From Morella rubra (taxonomy: Eukaryota; Streptophyta; Magnoliopsida; Fagales; Myricaceae): a DNA stretch of 64,000 nucleotides. The notes under the pieces were generated by a model. That model was not told where the DNA came from, did no database searches, and saw only the letters and a program-made list of their open reading frames with translations. Within the stretch, counting starts at the first letter, position 1. Each line of letters opens with the position of its first letter. The DNA is taken from positions 3,213,238 through 3,277,237 of the forward strand of contig CM025856.1 in assembly GCA_003952965.2 (NCBI GenBank), written 5' to 3'. This document shows positions 44,837 through 59,442 of this stretch, in pieces. Made by a program: the position numbers and the translations under genes.

Positions 44837-45899
44837 TAAGTGAGTACCGAAACAATGGAACTGAATATGACCAATTTCGTTCCATTTCGATATTCATCAG
44901 AATGCAATTTTATTTTTTTTTTTTCAGTTCCATTCCTGTATTTTACAGAAATGGAACTCGAACGGAATTGAAATTTCTGGTTTGGCATGTGAGCTTTTAT
45001 GAACATATTTTAGCCCCTAATGGCTAAAAAATATTTTTTTGACCAAATTTTTGAGATTTTATATTATTTATTAGGAGTACAGAACAGGACCGCAGATCGG
45101 ACCGGCCGGATTTGTGGTCTTAGTGGTCTAAATCTGGTCTGGTTCGAACCGCATTTAAAAAACCGATTTTACCTGTCCCGTCCGGTCTAGGCCATTGGGA
45201 TTGGTCTGGACCGGACTGAACCACATTTACTTAATTTAAATAATTAAAATATTTTTTAATTATTTAATACAAATTTTACTTAATAATAAAAACCCTAAGT
45301 CAAAATTATGCATTTTGACGCCTCCTAGTCCTTGAGTCCCTTTCGGCCCTGCCCCCTTCGAAATTAAGTTCTCCCTTCCCTTAATTTACAAAAAAAAAAA
45401 AAAAAAAAAATAAGAAAAAAAAAAAAAATAAACAGGTCTGGACCACTTAAGTAGTTGGTCTGGTCCTTCATTTCAGGTACAACCGGACTGGATTTTTGGT
45501 TGTGCAGTTCTATTATTTATCATAAATTACAATAAATAAAACATTCAATCAAAATCTAGATTCTAAAATAAACATTCAAAAAATTCTAATACTCATCATA
45601 TGTTATACTTTATTTTGGGCCCTATTTTTTTTATAAAAAAAAAAATTGAAAATGAGTATCTTTAGTTATTCATCATAAATTAACAATAAATGTAAAATTT
45701 CATCCAAAATCTAGATTCTAAAAAAAATATTCAATCAAATTACAAATGTTATACTTATTTTTATCACTATTTTATTTATATTTTTTAAAAAAAATGGAAC
45801 CGGAATTTCCAGTTCCGAATCCGATTATGGAGCCTGATTTTTAGAATTAGAAGTGGAACCGAAAATTTCAATTCTTACAGAAATTTTTACTCACCCTTA
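44837..45899. mobile_element. Non-autonomous hAT-like element (1,063 bp)
   Basis: Perfect 8-bp duplications CTCGCCAC lie at 44829-44836 and 45900-45907. The right end, complemented, is TAAGGGTGAGTA and the left end is TAAGTGAGTA. The empty site at about 21752-21768 reads CTTGCCACTACGATTAAC. The interior has GGAACTGAA/GGAACCGGAA motifs, poly(A) runs near 45389-45427, and CCGGACCGG-like repeats. A fragment of the same family lies at 12130-12266. Most of it is repeated in the right arm of the large inverted repeat. Confidence 0.8.
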
Positions 45900-46439
45900 C
45901 TCGCCACTAAGATTAAAACATCATCCATAACAATCATGATCCCCTTCAAAATTCACTTGGTGCCAACACTTCATCTCAGCAACTTCCACGCCTAACCACA
46001 CTAATCTAAAGAAGCTAGTAGACTGAAAACTCAAGTTAATGAACTGCATATTGTCTTTTAGGTACTCAAGAATTGCATAATTACTAAACAGCAAAAACTG
46101 GAAAAACAGCCAATGAACCATTAGAAGCAATTAGGTTCCGTAAGACTTCATCCATGCCGACATCTCTCTAAGATGAGTAAATATAAGTGAATAATCCAAG
46201 TGGCAAATAGGCTTACAATTTACAAGTTTCTTCTCCTTGGCAGCTGCTAACCTTCTAGGTTCTGCTGCTTGTGCAAATGTTGATGCCCTGCAATCATCAG
46301 AGAAGCAAATCGTTTAGTTATATTGATGCCTAACATCTACTCTTTGAACATTAAACTGCTACTGCTATTTACAAGTAAAGAATTCCTATAAGCACAATCA
46401 ATGATGTTGCAGCATTCTTGTTCTTTTACTTTTTTTTTG

Positions 46440-47700
46440 TGGGGGCGTGTTTTCGTAATCTGTTACTTTGTAATATCTTTGGTTTTGATGAGCGCCTCTC
46501 GATCCTGGTGAAAGAGATATATAGAAAATTTAATCATCTCGAGTAACCAATTAAAAGAAGCACGATAAATTTGCTTTGTATAGAATAATGTATAAACAAA
46601 AAATGTGGAAATAATGATGCAACGAACCTCTGAATCCGACGTAGTTCTTTTGTGACGTGGACCATAGTTGGCCTTCGCTCTGGATCCCTATCCGAGCATA
46701 TGAGAGCAAGGTCCAGCACAGCTTGTAATTGTTGCTGCGTACTTGCTCCTCTTGCCCCTGTTGAGATTCGTGGATCCACTCATCTATTCCGCGTTCTCGT
46801 ACATAATCTACTAAGAACTCACGTCTATAGTGACAGTTTTACGTTAGGAGCCTAACAGAAGCACACCAAAGCTATAGACGTCATTTTTCTCTGTTACGCG
46901 ACCAGATACTAGTATATTTTGTTTATTTTATTACGTGAGTTTCACCCTCCTGGGATGGATATGGCTACCGCAAATTCAGATAATTTGGGAATATCATGTT
47001 GGTCTAAACAAGATTATATCCCTATGATAATCGGTCTTAGTGTGAAGTGAATGCAACTGCATAGCAATTCTCCTTGCTCCCACGCCTGGATGCGTTGCAG
47101 TGGAGTGCCGGTAATTGAAGGCATGAATTCGATCGGCAAGAGTTTCATCTCTAACAGATTCGAACACCAAAGTCGGAAATTGAGTCTCGAGGCAACATCC
47201 AGTTTAGCCTCAAACATTTTTGTGAGGCTCATCTTGCTGAAATAGCCAAATCCGTGATTGACGTGCTCCGAATGCCAAATGAATCATTTGGATACACTTA
47301 ACTGGACATGGTTCGACCTTCAAAAAGTTAATAACTATTTAAATAACAGCCACATAGCCACGATGAGATATCCTAGTAAACGTTTCTGTCTCGCAAGTCC
47401 TCATAGGAGTAGTACGGATAGGAATAGGCTGATTACAAGAGGCACTAAAGCTCAGTCCTGCTTCCATCTCTCCAGGAAGGCTCTCTCTTCTCTTCTCCGG
47501 GCTCTCTCTCTCTCTTCCCGGCCCAATCTTGACAAAAGATCTCTGCCAGAGGAAACCAGCTTCTCCAGTAGCATGCTTCGATTCTCCAGAAAGTGCTCTT
47601 TCTCTCTGAATTTCCACACATCGTCGTCATTCCTCTTGCTTCCCGACCGAAGAGTAGCAACTGGAGATTTTTTGCAGGATACATTTCTAAAAGATTCGGT
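46440..47700 (-). pseudogene. ZED1-related pseudokinase ZRK-5 (left arm), heavily damaged
   Basis: The tail frame (46534-46779) encodes DPRISTGARGAS, ALICSDRDPERRPTM and ELRRIQR. Upstream are remnants of EKTDVYSFG, IPEGETHV and the catalytic loop with multiple deletions, then the N-lobe block LRLTGCCLE with losses. The leader (about 47440-47640) keeps KSTFLENRS, LLEKLVSSGRDLLSRL and the Arg/Glu stretch in broken frames. Short deletions are scattered throughout, unlike the older copies. The same gene appears in reverse at 61.1-62.4 kb with a different set of indels. Confidence 0.75.
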
Positions 47701-48300
47701 CATGTTCACGTTTTTTCCAATTCAAGTCTTTTTCGTTTTTCTTCCATTCAAGTTATTTGACTGTTACTTTGTCTAGACCTTCTTCTCTACGCTTTCCACT
47801 CTACTTTTTGGAGGATTACTTCTGATAGTAGGCGGAATGTCTCTCTCTGTGTCCCATACGCTCTACTAGAAGAAATCATGAGATCCAATACACAATTTGA
47901 CACTTACACACGTATTAAGAGCAAGGTGCAGCACAGACTGGAGAGCAGCAAATATTGGAGAAGAGAATGCGATTGCAGGACACATTTCTAAAAGATTCGC
48001 CATGTTCAGGTTTTTGGTTTTTAGTTGATTCCCAGTTCAAGTCTTTTTCGTTTATCTTCCATTCAAGTTATTTGACCGTTTGTTTGCCTAGACCTTCTTC
48101 TCTACGCTTTCCACTCCTACTTTTTTGGAGGATTACTCCTGAGAGTATGTGCTTCTCTCCGGTCCCGTCACCATCAGAAGAAACCATGAGATCCAATACA
48201 CAATTTACATCTTCACACGATCCTACTTCTATGCAGAGTAATGCACAACTTGCAACATCTCTTTACATTTGTCCTCTCCACTCATTCCATACATCACTAT
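47701..48300. other. ZRK-5 5' flank
   Basis: It matches the 5' flanks of the other ZRKs to about 48240 (with an internal repeat of the GGAGAAGAGAATGCG region) and then loses similarity base by base. The counterpart in the right arm is at about 60.5-61.1 kb. Confidence 0.55.
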
Positions 48301-49450
48301 TACCTCGTCTACACCCAAAACTGTCAATGAATCTCTACAACATCTCAAGAGTGGAAGCTTTTATCACAGCTAGCTCCGTATGCTGACACATAGATCTATC
48401 GCGACGTATCACTACGAAGTCTTACTACAGAGGTTTCTTACGCTAGTTCTCTAGTCTCCTTTCTGTCTCCCAAAAAGGGCATGATTTCTACTTTTATTTA
48501 TTATTTTTTTTCTTCACAGCACTAGTGGAACATTATTTCTAGTCGTCAACCATTTCCAAAACAATGATCGCTCTGGGAGGCCAACCTTAATACATCACAA
48601 TGTCAATAGTTCACCATCGCTAATTGCAACAATATTAATTGCCATATAATTCCTTCCACGTGTGTACCACAAAATTTCCCACTTTTGTTTATTGCTCATC
48701 CAGCATTTTCGTCACGTGCCTCTCTGTCTTTAATACAGAGGATCTGAGCATTATGGTCTGACTATATTCCGAGCCTATTCTCGTGAGTGTGTGATATTCT
48801 GAACATAACAACGTACACAGAGTGCAGTATAATAGAAAAATGTTTACGAAATTATTAATACACGATATATATCTATATCTTCTCATAACGATAATTACGT
48901 GAGAGTGTGATATTATATCTTGGGCACCTGCTCCTCTTACTCTAAGATGCTTAATCACCCTGGCGCTTGCTACCTCTGAGGTGAGATGTGCTCTACCTCA
49001 CTCATCGATTGGACCGTGCAAAAACAAAAAAAAACGTAATTTTTTTTTTTTTTTTATTATATGATCGGACTGGCTTTAGGGGAAGCCCGAGCTCGACCAG
49101 TGAGAGTGCGCAGAGTAGTGAGACTCATAGCCTAATGTCGCTGCATTGGCTGCTACAATGACTTATATCAAAGTACGTCGTCCTTGGAGATTATGCGTGA
49201 CGATATGCTGGAGCTCGATTAAAAGTACACAGTTCCCACACATGACCTCATAGCCAGTTGTCACACCCGAAGGTTGAGATGATGGACGTGCATGTGCCCC
49301 TCTAACCTATGCATGTTCAGAATATGTTAACTCTTGCAATCTCAATGACACCGTCTGTAACCGATAAAGTCAGATCAACGGATTATCACTAATGCATGGA
49401 ATATATATATATATAAATATACACACAGTGTGTGCGATTACGCTCTTCTT

Positions 49451-49459
<9 letters not shown>

Positions 49460-49505
<46 letters not shown>

Positions 49506-49512
49506 CTCTCTT
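49460..49512. repeat. (CT)n microsatellite
   Basis: A C9 run followed by a broken CT repeat, TCTCTCTC with two TTC interruptions. The mirrored part of the right arm does not keep a comparably long GA run, which fits unequal error in the two arms. Confidence 0.85.
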
Positions 49513-51009
49513 CGAATTTTTCCTCCCTCTCTCTTTCTCGTCCACTGCCGCCGCACCAACCACCATCATCCATCGTGCCCACAGCCCACCGCCCACGACC
49601 ACTGCCACTCTGCCCCGTTTTCCACCGGACCACCGCCCACAGGCTCCAGCCGCACCACCAGCCACCGGCCCCGCTGCTGGTCGCTGGGGTCCTCTCTCTC
49701 TCTCTCCTCTCTCTCTTTAGCTCTCATCTTCTTTTCTCTCCTCTACTCTTTCGCCTTTTCAGTTTGCCCCATCTTCATTCCTGCGGACGAGTAAGGATAC
49801 GGTTCAGTCCTACTCGCTTTCTACAACGTTAGGTTCCCTCTTCTGACAGTCACACACTCGCGATTTGTCCCCGTCACCACGTGCTTTCTCGTAGACAGTG
49901 TCGCCTACTAGAGCTATCATAGCTGCTGTCTTCATGAGAAATAATCATGCATGTCTATCTCCGCCTCTGCCTCAAGTGGAAACCTAGATGTCACTACTTA
50001 CCACGATCTGTGACATGCATCTGAAAAACGAACTCCATAGGATCGCCTCCTATGCCCAGACCATTCTCCATGGCTCTATGATATCAGACTGTGTTAATGG
50101 TAGTATACGCTCTTAATTTATTCTACTACATACATGAACCATTTGTGTAGATTCACATGATGCGTGCGGGCAGCACGGCCTACGCCCCCCACGGCCACAC
50201 ACACAGTGACACAGTCCACATTTTCTCTCTCTCTCTCTCTTGCTCTCTGCGTGCCACGGTGCCAACTCTGCCTCTCTCTCTCTTCAATCTCAGCTCTCTC
50301 TCAAATTTAAAGATTCTCTATTATTTGATTAGACGGTTCAAATTTTTGAGATCGGAGTTCGAGATACTCAAGTTTTACGGGTGATAATTGTGGCCCCTGC
50401 CCGGACTCCTACGCATCGTCTCTCTATTCCTAAGGCTATTCCCTATCACAATTTTAACTAGACTTCACACTGAGTCATACAAGAGCGGCCTGCACTCGTC
50501 GTGGGTCTCTACTTATACAGTACATCCACTATTATGACCCACTTTTCCGTAGCTATTAAATACTATTTAGTATCCAACTATGTTGAGCGATGATTAACGA
50601 TTGTCATACTCACTAATATTTGCTGCCGTACTCAATTCTAGACGTGAATTTCTGGATACTAGTTTGTGTTATCTAGCGTATGCTATTACCAGAAGTGCAT
50701 ATGTGCAATGCTGACAGGAATTCTCGAATGTTGTAATTAAAATCTCTGCTCGATAATGTGATATCACTATTTCCAGTGTAATCAGGATGGGATTAAATTG
50801 GTTTGAATATTTATGGTTTATGAAATTGTTGGAGTAGTGCGTATCCACTCATATCATAGGCATCTTTTCTGTGTCTAACCTCTTCGAATTATACCATATA
50901 TTTGTGAAATGTTTATTTGAATTGGTTTTGAAATTGTTTTCATTTTTTAAAATTGATTGTATATAACCATTTGAATTCCTATGTATAATTAGATTGTAAT
51001 TTGTATTTG

Positions 51010-51170
51010 AATTAGGGATTAAATGCAATGTGACATTAGGGATTTTTTTAATAATATCATTTTTAATTAATTTAATTGTAATATCAATTGAATGTAATGT
51101 AATTATTGTATTGGATTTGAATTAAGGGATTTAAAGGCAATGTGACATTAGGATTTTTTTTTATAATATT
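51010..51170. repeat. Short tandem repeat of about 115 bp (left arm)
   Basis: Two successive units contain GATTTGAATTA-GGGATT, AATGCAATGTGACATTAGG and T-rich ends. A weaker third unit lies near 51895-52000. The reverse complement occurs at about 57780-58000. Confidence 0.6.
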
Positions 51171-54100
51171 CACTTTTGTTATATTGTTTTTCACTATAAT
51201 TCGATTTTATATGGTTAATATTAGAGTGTCCAATTTCCGAATTTTGCATCTAGTGAGAAGTAATGCCAATTGACATTCATCAGAGCTGATTTATCTTATC
51301 TATTGGTCTATGCATTTATCTACTATGCTCATCATCAGATATTTAGTAGAGAACTATATAAAAATTTTTTATGCAGCGCCACATCGCCATATCATACATG
51401 TCAGAGCGTGATATATAATAAGATGCAAACTCTGTCACCTATATCTACATGCCAGTCCATTATACAACTACACGAGTGTGTATAGACTTTTTATAAGAGC
51501 TAGAATGTAGAATCGTCTCGTCAAGTGTGTCTAACATAGTTGAGCGATACCACATTCCAGCAAATTAAGCGAGATTTTAGAAGGTCCAATATTATGCGTG
51601 AGTCATTAGGATTTTATCATCAATGTCATTTTTATTATACATTTTATGCAATGTTACATACTTTGACAGTCTCGTATTAAATCCTATTATACTCGACATA
51701 GAGCTATATATAGCTTCAATTTAGGCAAATCTCCCTCCGCGCTTGGCGGTCTTTTCATATTGACATACATATCTAAGAGTATACTGCTCTGTACATCATC
51801 TTACTGATTGAGCGTAGAGTACTGATGTGAGATGGGTGCTAATATCCACTCGCACGCAGAACCACAGTTAGAGTACTATTGCTTTTTTAAAGTATCATTT
51901 TTAGTTATTTGATTGTAATATTAATTGAACGTAATGTAATTAGACGACATAAACGGTAATATAGAAATTAGAGAATTAAATGCAATATCATCAAAAATAG
52001 ATTTTGTATTCCTAATATTGAATATCTATTTTAAACTTTGCATTGTATGATCATAAAGTTGCTCACTATAGAATGATATTAATATAATTAAGTTGGTGAG
52101 TTGAAGATAATTGTTAGATTGGTAGATATGGAATGATATTGTAGTCACTTCTTGCAGTGCAGTGTGTGATACCTTCTTCTACTCTCTGATTACACTCGCT
52201 CTCTCTCTCTGAGTCTGTAAAGGTAGAATGAGGCTACATCTCGCGCATTCCTTAGATATAATAAGCATCTCTCGCATAACTTATGAGTCGTACGTATTCT
52301 CTCTTTATGTCCATACGATAGATAGTACAGTGTGATGTATGTCTCCTGAATCCGAATATGAAATATCAAATCCATCAGTCGCGTATACCGTACCGCCACT
52401 GAGTGGAGGTTATCCTCTAGCTATGACATGTATTTTGTGTATTGTCGATCCTATAGGTGGCCACGTATAAGCCACCTAATATGTGCTCCTCGTATATCCT
52501 ATTTTAGAGTTGACCAATAAGTAATCTATAGACCCTCATCAAATAAAGGACATATCTGCAAGACGACTAAAGAAAATCGATTTTTAGACGACTTCAAATC
52601 CTATATCGATAAGAAAAACTTTTCATTGTACTCTAAACTAGTTATAGTTGTATCCAAGGATATAATCACACAATCTATCTCGCATATCTGAGTACTATTG
52701 ATCGTGTTAGTGCGTAGCCATATATGAGGATGTAAGTTAGTGGGTTCCAATTAAAGCTTCTTCCTATCTACAGGTGACCCCGCATTTACCATCACTTAAT
52801 TAATAAAGCCAAATATGAAAGTTTTGGGTAACTTATACTTTGTCGCAAATTGAGATGTTCACAAATGAATATAGCATATATTCGAATGTGTTATATTATA
52901 TAACTAACTAGGAAACCACCGAGCTGATTGATTGTGCTACATTTTATCCGCCAGGGGCACATAAGAAAATTGGGCACTATAATGTCGCAATTAGCGATCT
53001 TGTCACCACACCAAAGGCTACTATTATATACATGAATTGAGAGCGTATGCCGATATCTTTTTGGACAGGTATAGTGTGCTTATTTCATCCTTTCTTTAGT
53101 ATACTTGCCGATCTTGAGCATTGTCATTCATAACGTGTATATGGGCTTTTCTCTATCGACCCTATTACTTTTTCCACTGCCGTAATGTTTTTTTGTCCGA
53201 CAGATCATGAAAGATCAACGGTTTGCTCCTCGATAATACCTATCTCTTAACCGACCAGTAATGTCTCAATTGTGAAGCAACATCAAAATTATAGAATATG
53301 ACATTGGGGCTGCAAGAAACTGTTTAAATGCATAATGAGAATTATCTAACAGCGCGTAAAATGTCATGTACTGTCTAGAGCGTCAAGACTTTACATTGAC
53401 CCGATCTAATTAAAATGCCATCTGCAAATCTTGCGCGATATCAGCATCTATCCTCTTATATGGGATGAGTCTCCTCCAGAACCTCAATATCCACGTGATA
53501 CATGCTGAGCTATACATGCTACATTTCGGTTCTGGATTGTGAACTACCCGTGGACAGTATTGGAAATTTCTTTGGAATATAGAAATGTTTTCTTGATACT
53601 TGCTCATATGAAAATCCTCTTTAAAACATTACTAGTATCATAAACTAGACACTATGAATTATCTAAAGCAATTCAGTGGTTTATACCAATAATACATGAT
53701 ATTTGTAGAGCCAAGGTATATGTATAGGACAAGTTCCTGAGCTAAACATTGTAAAGCTCTAGAGATCCGAGATTACAGAACTAGAGATGTATACCAAAGC
53801 TCTACAACTCCAATTTTTTAGGAGGATACCGATCAGTTTGTTAGGGCACTGCCTCATATCTCTATAGCGTCGGACTCCATCGATACGTTCAGCTCCTTAA
53901 ATTGGCTAGGTCTTGTCTTCTGTTTGCAAATAGCTAGACACTTGAAACTCTGTAATGCACGATTGGTGATTTTTTTAAATGACCTACATAATCTTCACTA
54001 CGAATTTGTGATCCAATAAGTCGCTGCGATCCCAGTCTAAGCAAAAGGAAGAATAGTTATATAAGCTTTTTCGGCAAAGTTTTTATTAGAAAGATAGGCA

Positions 54101-57100
54101 GGGACTTGAAGGGGAGAGTAGGCTGCATGCTTTGTGAGAAGTCGTGCTGAGAGAAAATTACTACAAAGAACACTAGATTCTATCGCAGAACCATAATATA
54201 TTATGTTGATCTTTACTGTTAATATATTAACTTGTTTTTATTTAAGATTGCTTTTCATTTGTCAATAAATCATTGTAGCTTCTCCACATTATAGATAGCA
54301 ATTAGTGTGATGCCATCTCGTGGTACAGGCGTGCAAAGATTGCCTATCACATATTCATTCAAATTAGTAAATCTCACTCAGTGCTGATCTTAATATACGT
54401 ATTGAAATTGTCTTTAATTCACTTATATAAATACAAATTTTAGCTATCATACTCAATATCATTCTATAAACAAAAGATCAATTTAATGCCTCTTAATTCA
54501 TCTTGACTAATAATAAAGAAGAAAATATATATTAGAGATGTAAGACACTTAATCGCATTCTTATAAAAACTAGATATAAATTGTCCGTAATTAGCATAAT
54601 GAATTGTCTACAAAGCACTTATATAGTCGAAAAGATCAAAGATTTAGTTAAATGCGTAGGGTCAGGTTGAAAGCTGAAATTGAAGAGTTTAGAATCGGCT
54701 TTAGCAACGAAAGTTGGAAAAAGTTACCAATGGGGATGGAGGTCTTTGAAGTTTCCGATATGAACCACCTCAATAAGTGCGCGCTTAACACATATTATTA
54801 TAAGAAATATCTATAAAATAACTAAGTAAAGCAAATTAATATAACTAAAATTCAATGGAATTAATTTTTATTACAGCATCAAGAACGTTATAATAAGAGG
54901 CCAACCTCTTCTCGAACGGAGACTAGTTTCTAGATTAATACACTCCGTTTCCACTAAATCTATCATGCACTTTGCTGCTTCCAAAAAATGACTCCACTAT
55001 CTCTTTTCTGGACAACTTTTACGTAAACTGCAAAGTCGTTAACCTTTACATCGCAATCCGAACCCTAGTTATCCCACCCAACTGACACCAGTACAACAAG
55101 ATAAATAATTTAATAAAAGAATAAACCAAATACTGCAAGTGTATTGCCATACTGCATTTCATATCGCAGCAACCACAGAGAACAGCCCGCCATAAAAATT
55201 TATAGAAGACTCTGAAAGCTTTGAGCTCCCAATACGAACAAATACACAATGAAAGTTAGATAAGGTCGAACGAATGTATGGCTTCATCTGGACCACATCG
55301 CCATAAATAGTGAGGAGAACCTCTGTCTTTAACCCATATAATGTCTTACTTCGAGTCGCTGCGTTACATTTTCTTCCCTCCTATCTTCTTCAATTACGAT
55401 TATATCTAGTCTCGCTCCCGAATTGATTTACCAATTTATGTGATTCATGCCTAAATTCTGGAAATTATGTACAACCCGATAGTCTTGTCGCAAATTTATA
55501 GAACAATATATAAGTAAAAACTCTTCTTTTTCCATATAACGATCACTCTCCCATCTTCACTACTTCTCTGATCATTTGTAATCTACCTAGTAAAATCTTG
55601 TCCCATCCACTGGTCTCCAAGTATTGTTTTTCCAAGAAACATATCTGTCCCCAATAAATACAAAGTACATCCCATAGTGTTCTACCTTTCAACAAAGACC
55701 AGTTTATTAATTCTCGGAGTTATGTATCGAGCTCAATCCAACCATGAGTTCCATAAGAGAAATAACAAACACTCCCATTCCTCAGAGATCTATCACCCTA
55801 TTTTCATAATGGTATCTGCAACGTTTATCAGAGCGTCTCCAGCAGACTATCAGAGCATCGCCTATTTCTCACTTCTCTGATAACTTGTAGAAGATCTGTA
55901 TCATATTGCTTGATTCGCTTCCTCAGTGCAATAAGGTGAGTGAGTATTTATCTTTCAAACGCATTCCAAAGTCTATCGGACCAAAAACCACGTTACTGAT
56001 CCTTCCAATAACGAAATATCAACCATTACAACTTGATTTGAACTCTTTATCAGAAAAATATTCAAAATTCTGCAGAATTCAGTTAGAATCTGTTCTAAAC
56101 ACAACCTGAACTAATCTGCCGCACTGTACCTGCACGAGTGGACACATCACTTTTAACTTACCTTCTATATCCTCGTCTCCTTGCTTCTGTCTCATTATCG
56201 CTCTCTTCCATGTGTGCCACTCTATAAGGTGTCTCAATTACATATAAAGGCTCCGATACGCTCCTGTGGTGGACATAACCTCGATACACACATTCGTCTT
56301 GATTTCTCAAATTCTGACTCATGATTTGTTTCTGCTGTCACTTGTGAGCATCCCAATTCATGTGCACCCAACATGAAATCAACCTCACAAAACTTCATTG
56401 ACTTTTTTTTTCCAATGCCATCTGTAATATTGTGTTAAACGCATCATCCCCTCTCATAGCTCTACGCACTCCTTCTATCATATGTTCGCCTTTAAACAAA
56501 TAATCTATACACACTCTAATAATGTCTTTCTTTGACCTTAATTTCCTCACCAATTTAAGACAATTACTATTTTACTCCATACTTCCCACGGTAAACAACT
56601 CCTATCCTATTTGTACTTTTTCCTCTAACTCGATCTTTTTCCTATCCAACATATCTGTCTCCAAAGTATATTATCATCTCTATATGAGCTCAAGTACACT
56701 CCTGTCACACACAATACACATAATCGCGGATCGTTTTATATATCATGAGATGCGCCTCTAATATGATCACACTATACTTATCACACACATATACCTAACT
56801 CACCGTTTGAATCGATCTTCACATTATTCAGCATTATATCATCCGATTAAACATAATTGCGACGTCTTTTTACCCATCCGTCTTCAGATTCCACCTACTA
56901 GGATTTAATCAGACGACAAAACTCAATCTCATATGCTAGACTTTGGTTTATACACAAATAAGCTGATAATCGAATTATGCTAAACAGAAAGTTAAAGCTA
57001 ACTAAAGTTGGAAGACCACAAACTTATTTATCAATATTTAGTGTCTCACAACTCAGATAAATATCAAATTCGAATACACATTAATCAATCTACTTCGCAG

Positions 57101-57779
57101 AATCTATAAATTCCATCTAACTTACATTCAAAAGATATTACAATCATACAAATTTATATCTAAACTCCATCGATTATTGTTTTCAAAAATACCACCTACA
57201 TTCAACCTAGCTTTTTAATCCCTCAATTCGATTCTAATCTCAGTAACTCTTATATGAGCTGATTTAGCGAATAACATCTAAACTTCAATATAATCTTCAT
57301 AGCATTATATCCAATCACTAATATTTACAACATTCATTCACTCATCTCTCCTTGAACCCTAATTTCAAACTTTCAAATACAATCCTATTCTTACATTCAT
57401 ATAATATTACATAATGCAAACTAACCTTAACTCTTGTATATAATTATCCAATATCGTGCCTAAATCTCACATCTGACCATTTAACATAATTCAAATACAA
57501 ATTTACTACTTGGACTTTCTAATTACGATTACATTCCAAGTTATATTACATACTCAAAATTAACTAAATAATAAATATTTTATACGAGATAATTCTCCTA
57601 ATATCACAGCTCTTTGCACTATAGTCCTCAATTCAATCCACCACATAGTTAATCCTATAACTGTTACAATCTTCCAAATTATCTTAATTCAACTCAAATT
57701 AACTAAAATTTACTCATCATAAACATATGACCTAATTCACATTGCATTAATCCCCTTGATTCAATTCAAATTCTAATAT

Positions 57780-58262
57780 AATTACATTGCATTTAATTAA
57801 TATTACAATCAAATTAACTAAAAATGATATTATTTTAAATAATAATGTATTAATCCTTCCTAATGTAACATTGCATTTAATCCCTAATTCAAATACAAAT
57901 TACAATATAATTACATTACATTCAATTAATATAACAATCAAACTAATTAAAAATGATACTATTAAAAAAAAAATCCCCAATGTCACATTGCATCTTTGAA
58001 TCTCTCATTTCAATTCAAATTACCAATCTAATTACTATCACAATTTTATATACATAATCATCTACTCTTTATTACAATTTCAACCAATTCAATATAAACA
58101 TCTATGTGTTCCGTCAGCCTCTCCAAATTTCCAAATACATTTTCTTCCCACATCTATCCAAAAATTTCACAAACCATAAATATCCAAATCAATTTAATCT
58201 CATCCTCCAACAATTTCACAGACCATAAATATCCAAATCAATTTAATCTCATCCTCCAACAA
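57780..58262. repeat. Short tandem repeats (right arm)
   Basis: The part at 57780-58000 holds two to three units complementary to those at 51.0-52.0 kb (CACATTGCATTTAATCC-type core). The part at about 58160-58262 holds two copies of a roughly 52-bp unit containing CATAAATATCCAAATCAATT. Only one copy of the latter is seen in the left arm near 50790. Confidence 0.6.
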
Positions 58263-59442
58263 TTCACAACCACAAATGCCACCAAATTCAATCCCATCCC
58301 CAACAACTATTTTATACAAAAAACTCACAAATAACATACCAATTATCCCATCATCCAACAAGTTCATAATCAGAAAAATCTCACTACCAAACCCCTAAGA
58401 ATCTTAGCTACTAAAAATAAGATGAATTTTTACTATACACTTGCAGTAGATAGAATCTTGAAAAAGAAGAACGTACTAGAGCTCGGAGGCCAACATAATT
58501 TATCACCATCATAAAAATCTCGCTAAATAAAATGCATCTTATTTAAAATTTACCTTTTTTATCACGAGAATCCCGATCCTAGCAAAGAATTTAAACCTGT
58601 CATAAAAGTCAATAAATGAATTCAAATTTGAGAGAGAATGCTAATTGAAGAGAAGAGAGAGCGAGTTGCCACCGTGGCTCGCCAGATGAAGGCAAAAAGA
58701 GAAAGAGAGAAAAAATGCGCGCACAGTAGTCACTGTGTGTATTTTGTAGCGTTGTGCCCGGTGCACGGCGCTAGCACACATTTGCTGCTCACCAGCGCAC
58801 AGAAAACGAACGAGTTAAGATGTGAGTTTTCTTTGGATAGCCGAGATACGAGCTGATATAGAAAAAGAATGGATAGAGGAGAGCCGACAGAGAGCATATG
58901 CGAGATGAGAATGTATACTATACCATAGTATCGTTGCACAATTGACAAATCACTCTTCCCTCTCCAAGTTCCCCTAGTGATATCATTTTTTGATATCTTC
59001 AATCCTTGTTTCAGTCTTCAATCAGACAGGCCCCGGTTGCTGTCGGGCCCGCGGAGCCTGTCGGTCTCCCTGGTGTCCGCGGATTGCTAATGTAGGCAGG
59101 TTCAAACTCTTCCCATCACCAAATTCTACGTCTCACTTTGCAGTCTAGCCTCATTTTCCTGGCGGTGGCCTTGGGCACGATGGATGCGTGTGTTCTAGAG
59201 TTTCTTAATCATTTCATTCCCTGTATTGAAAAACGCATTAGGCATTGCGCAGAGAAAGATTAGACGAGAGGAAAAAGACACATGAGATCAGCAGAGAGAG
59301 TGCTGGATCACCTGACACACTGAGCAAAGAACAGAGTTCTCGAACAGAGAGATCACCAGTGCAATGGAGTAGAAACAGAACATTAAGAGAAGAAAAGAGA
59401 CCGTGAGTGTCGGGGTAAGAAAGGAGTCGTTACACTCTGTTT

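Larger units (their letters stand above)
42510..46260. repeat. Segmental duplication, copy B (interrupted by two hAT elements)
   Basis: This is the direct repeat of 15505-17640, with the same order of A+T-rich tract, RLCK-VII relic and AGAGTCTTACAAG repeat. It lacks the small tandem repeat of copy A. The block from 44105 to 45899 is foreign and consists of two hAT elements. Homology resumes at about 45908 and passes into ZRK-5, as copy A passes into ZRK-1. Confidence 0.75.

Noticed and set aside
49392-49832. Ser/Pro/Leu-rich open frames of up to 146 codons on both strands
   Set aside because: They are translations of the CT/GA microsatellite and C-rich DNA inside the degraded inverted repeat. 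All frames are open because of composition.
51010-58262. Possible CRISPR-like or satellite array in the A+T-rich centre
   Set aside because: Only two or three imperfect units are present, without regular spacers, and plant nuclear DNA has no CRISPR arrays.
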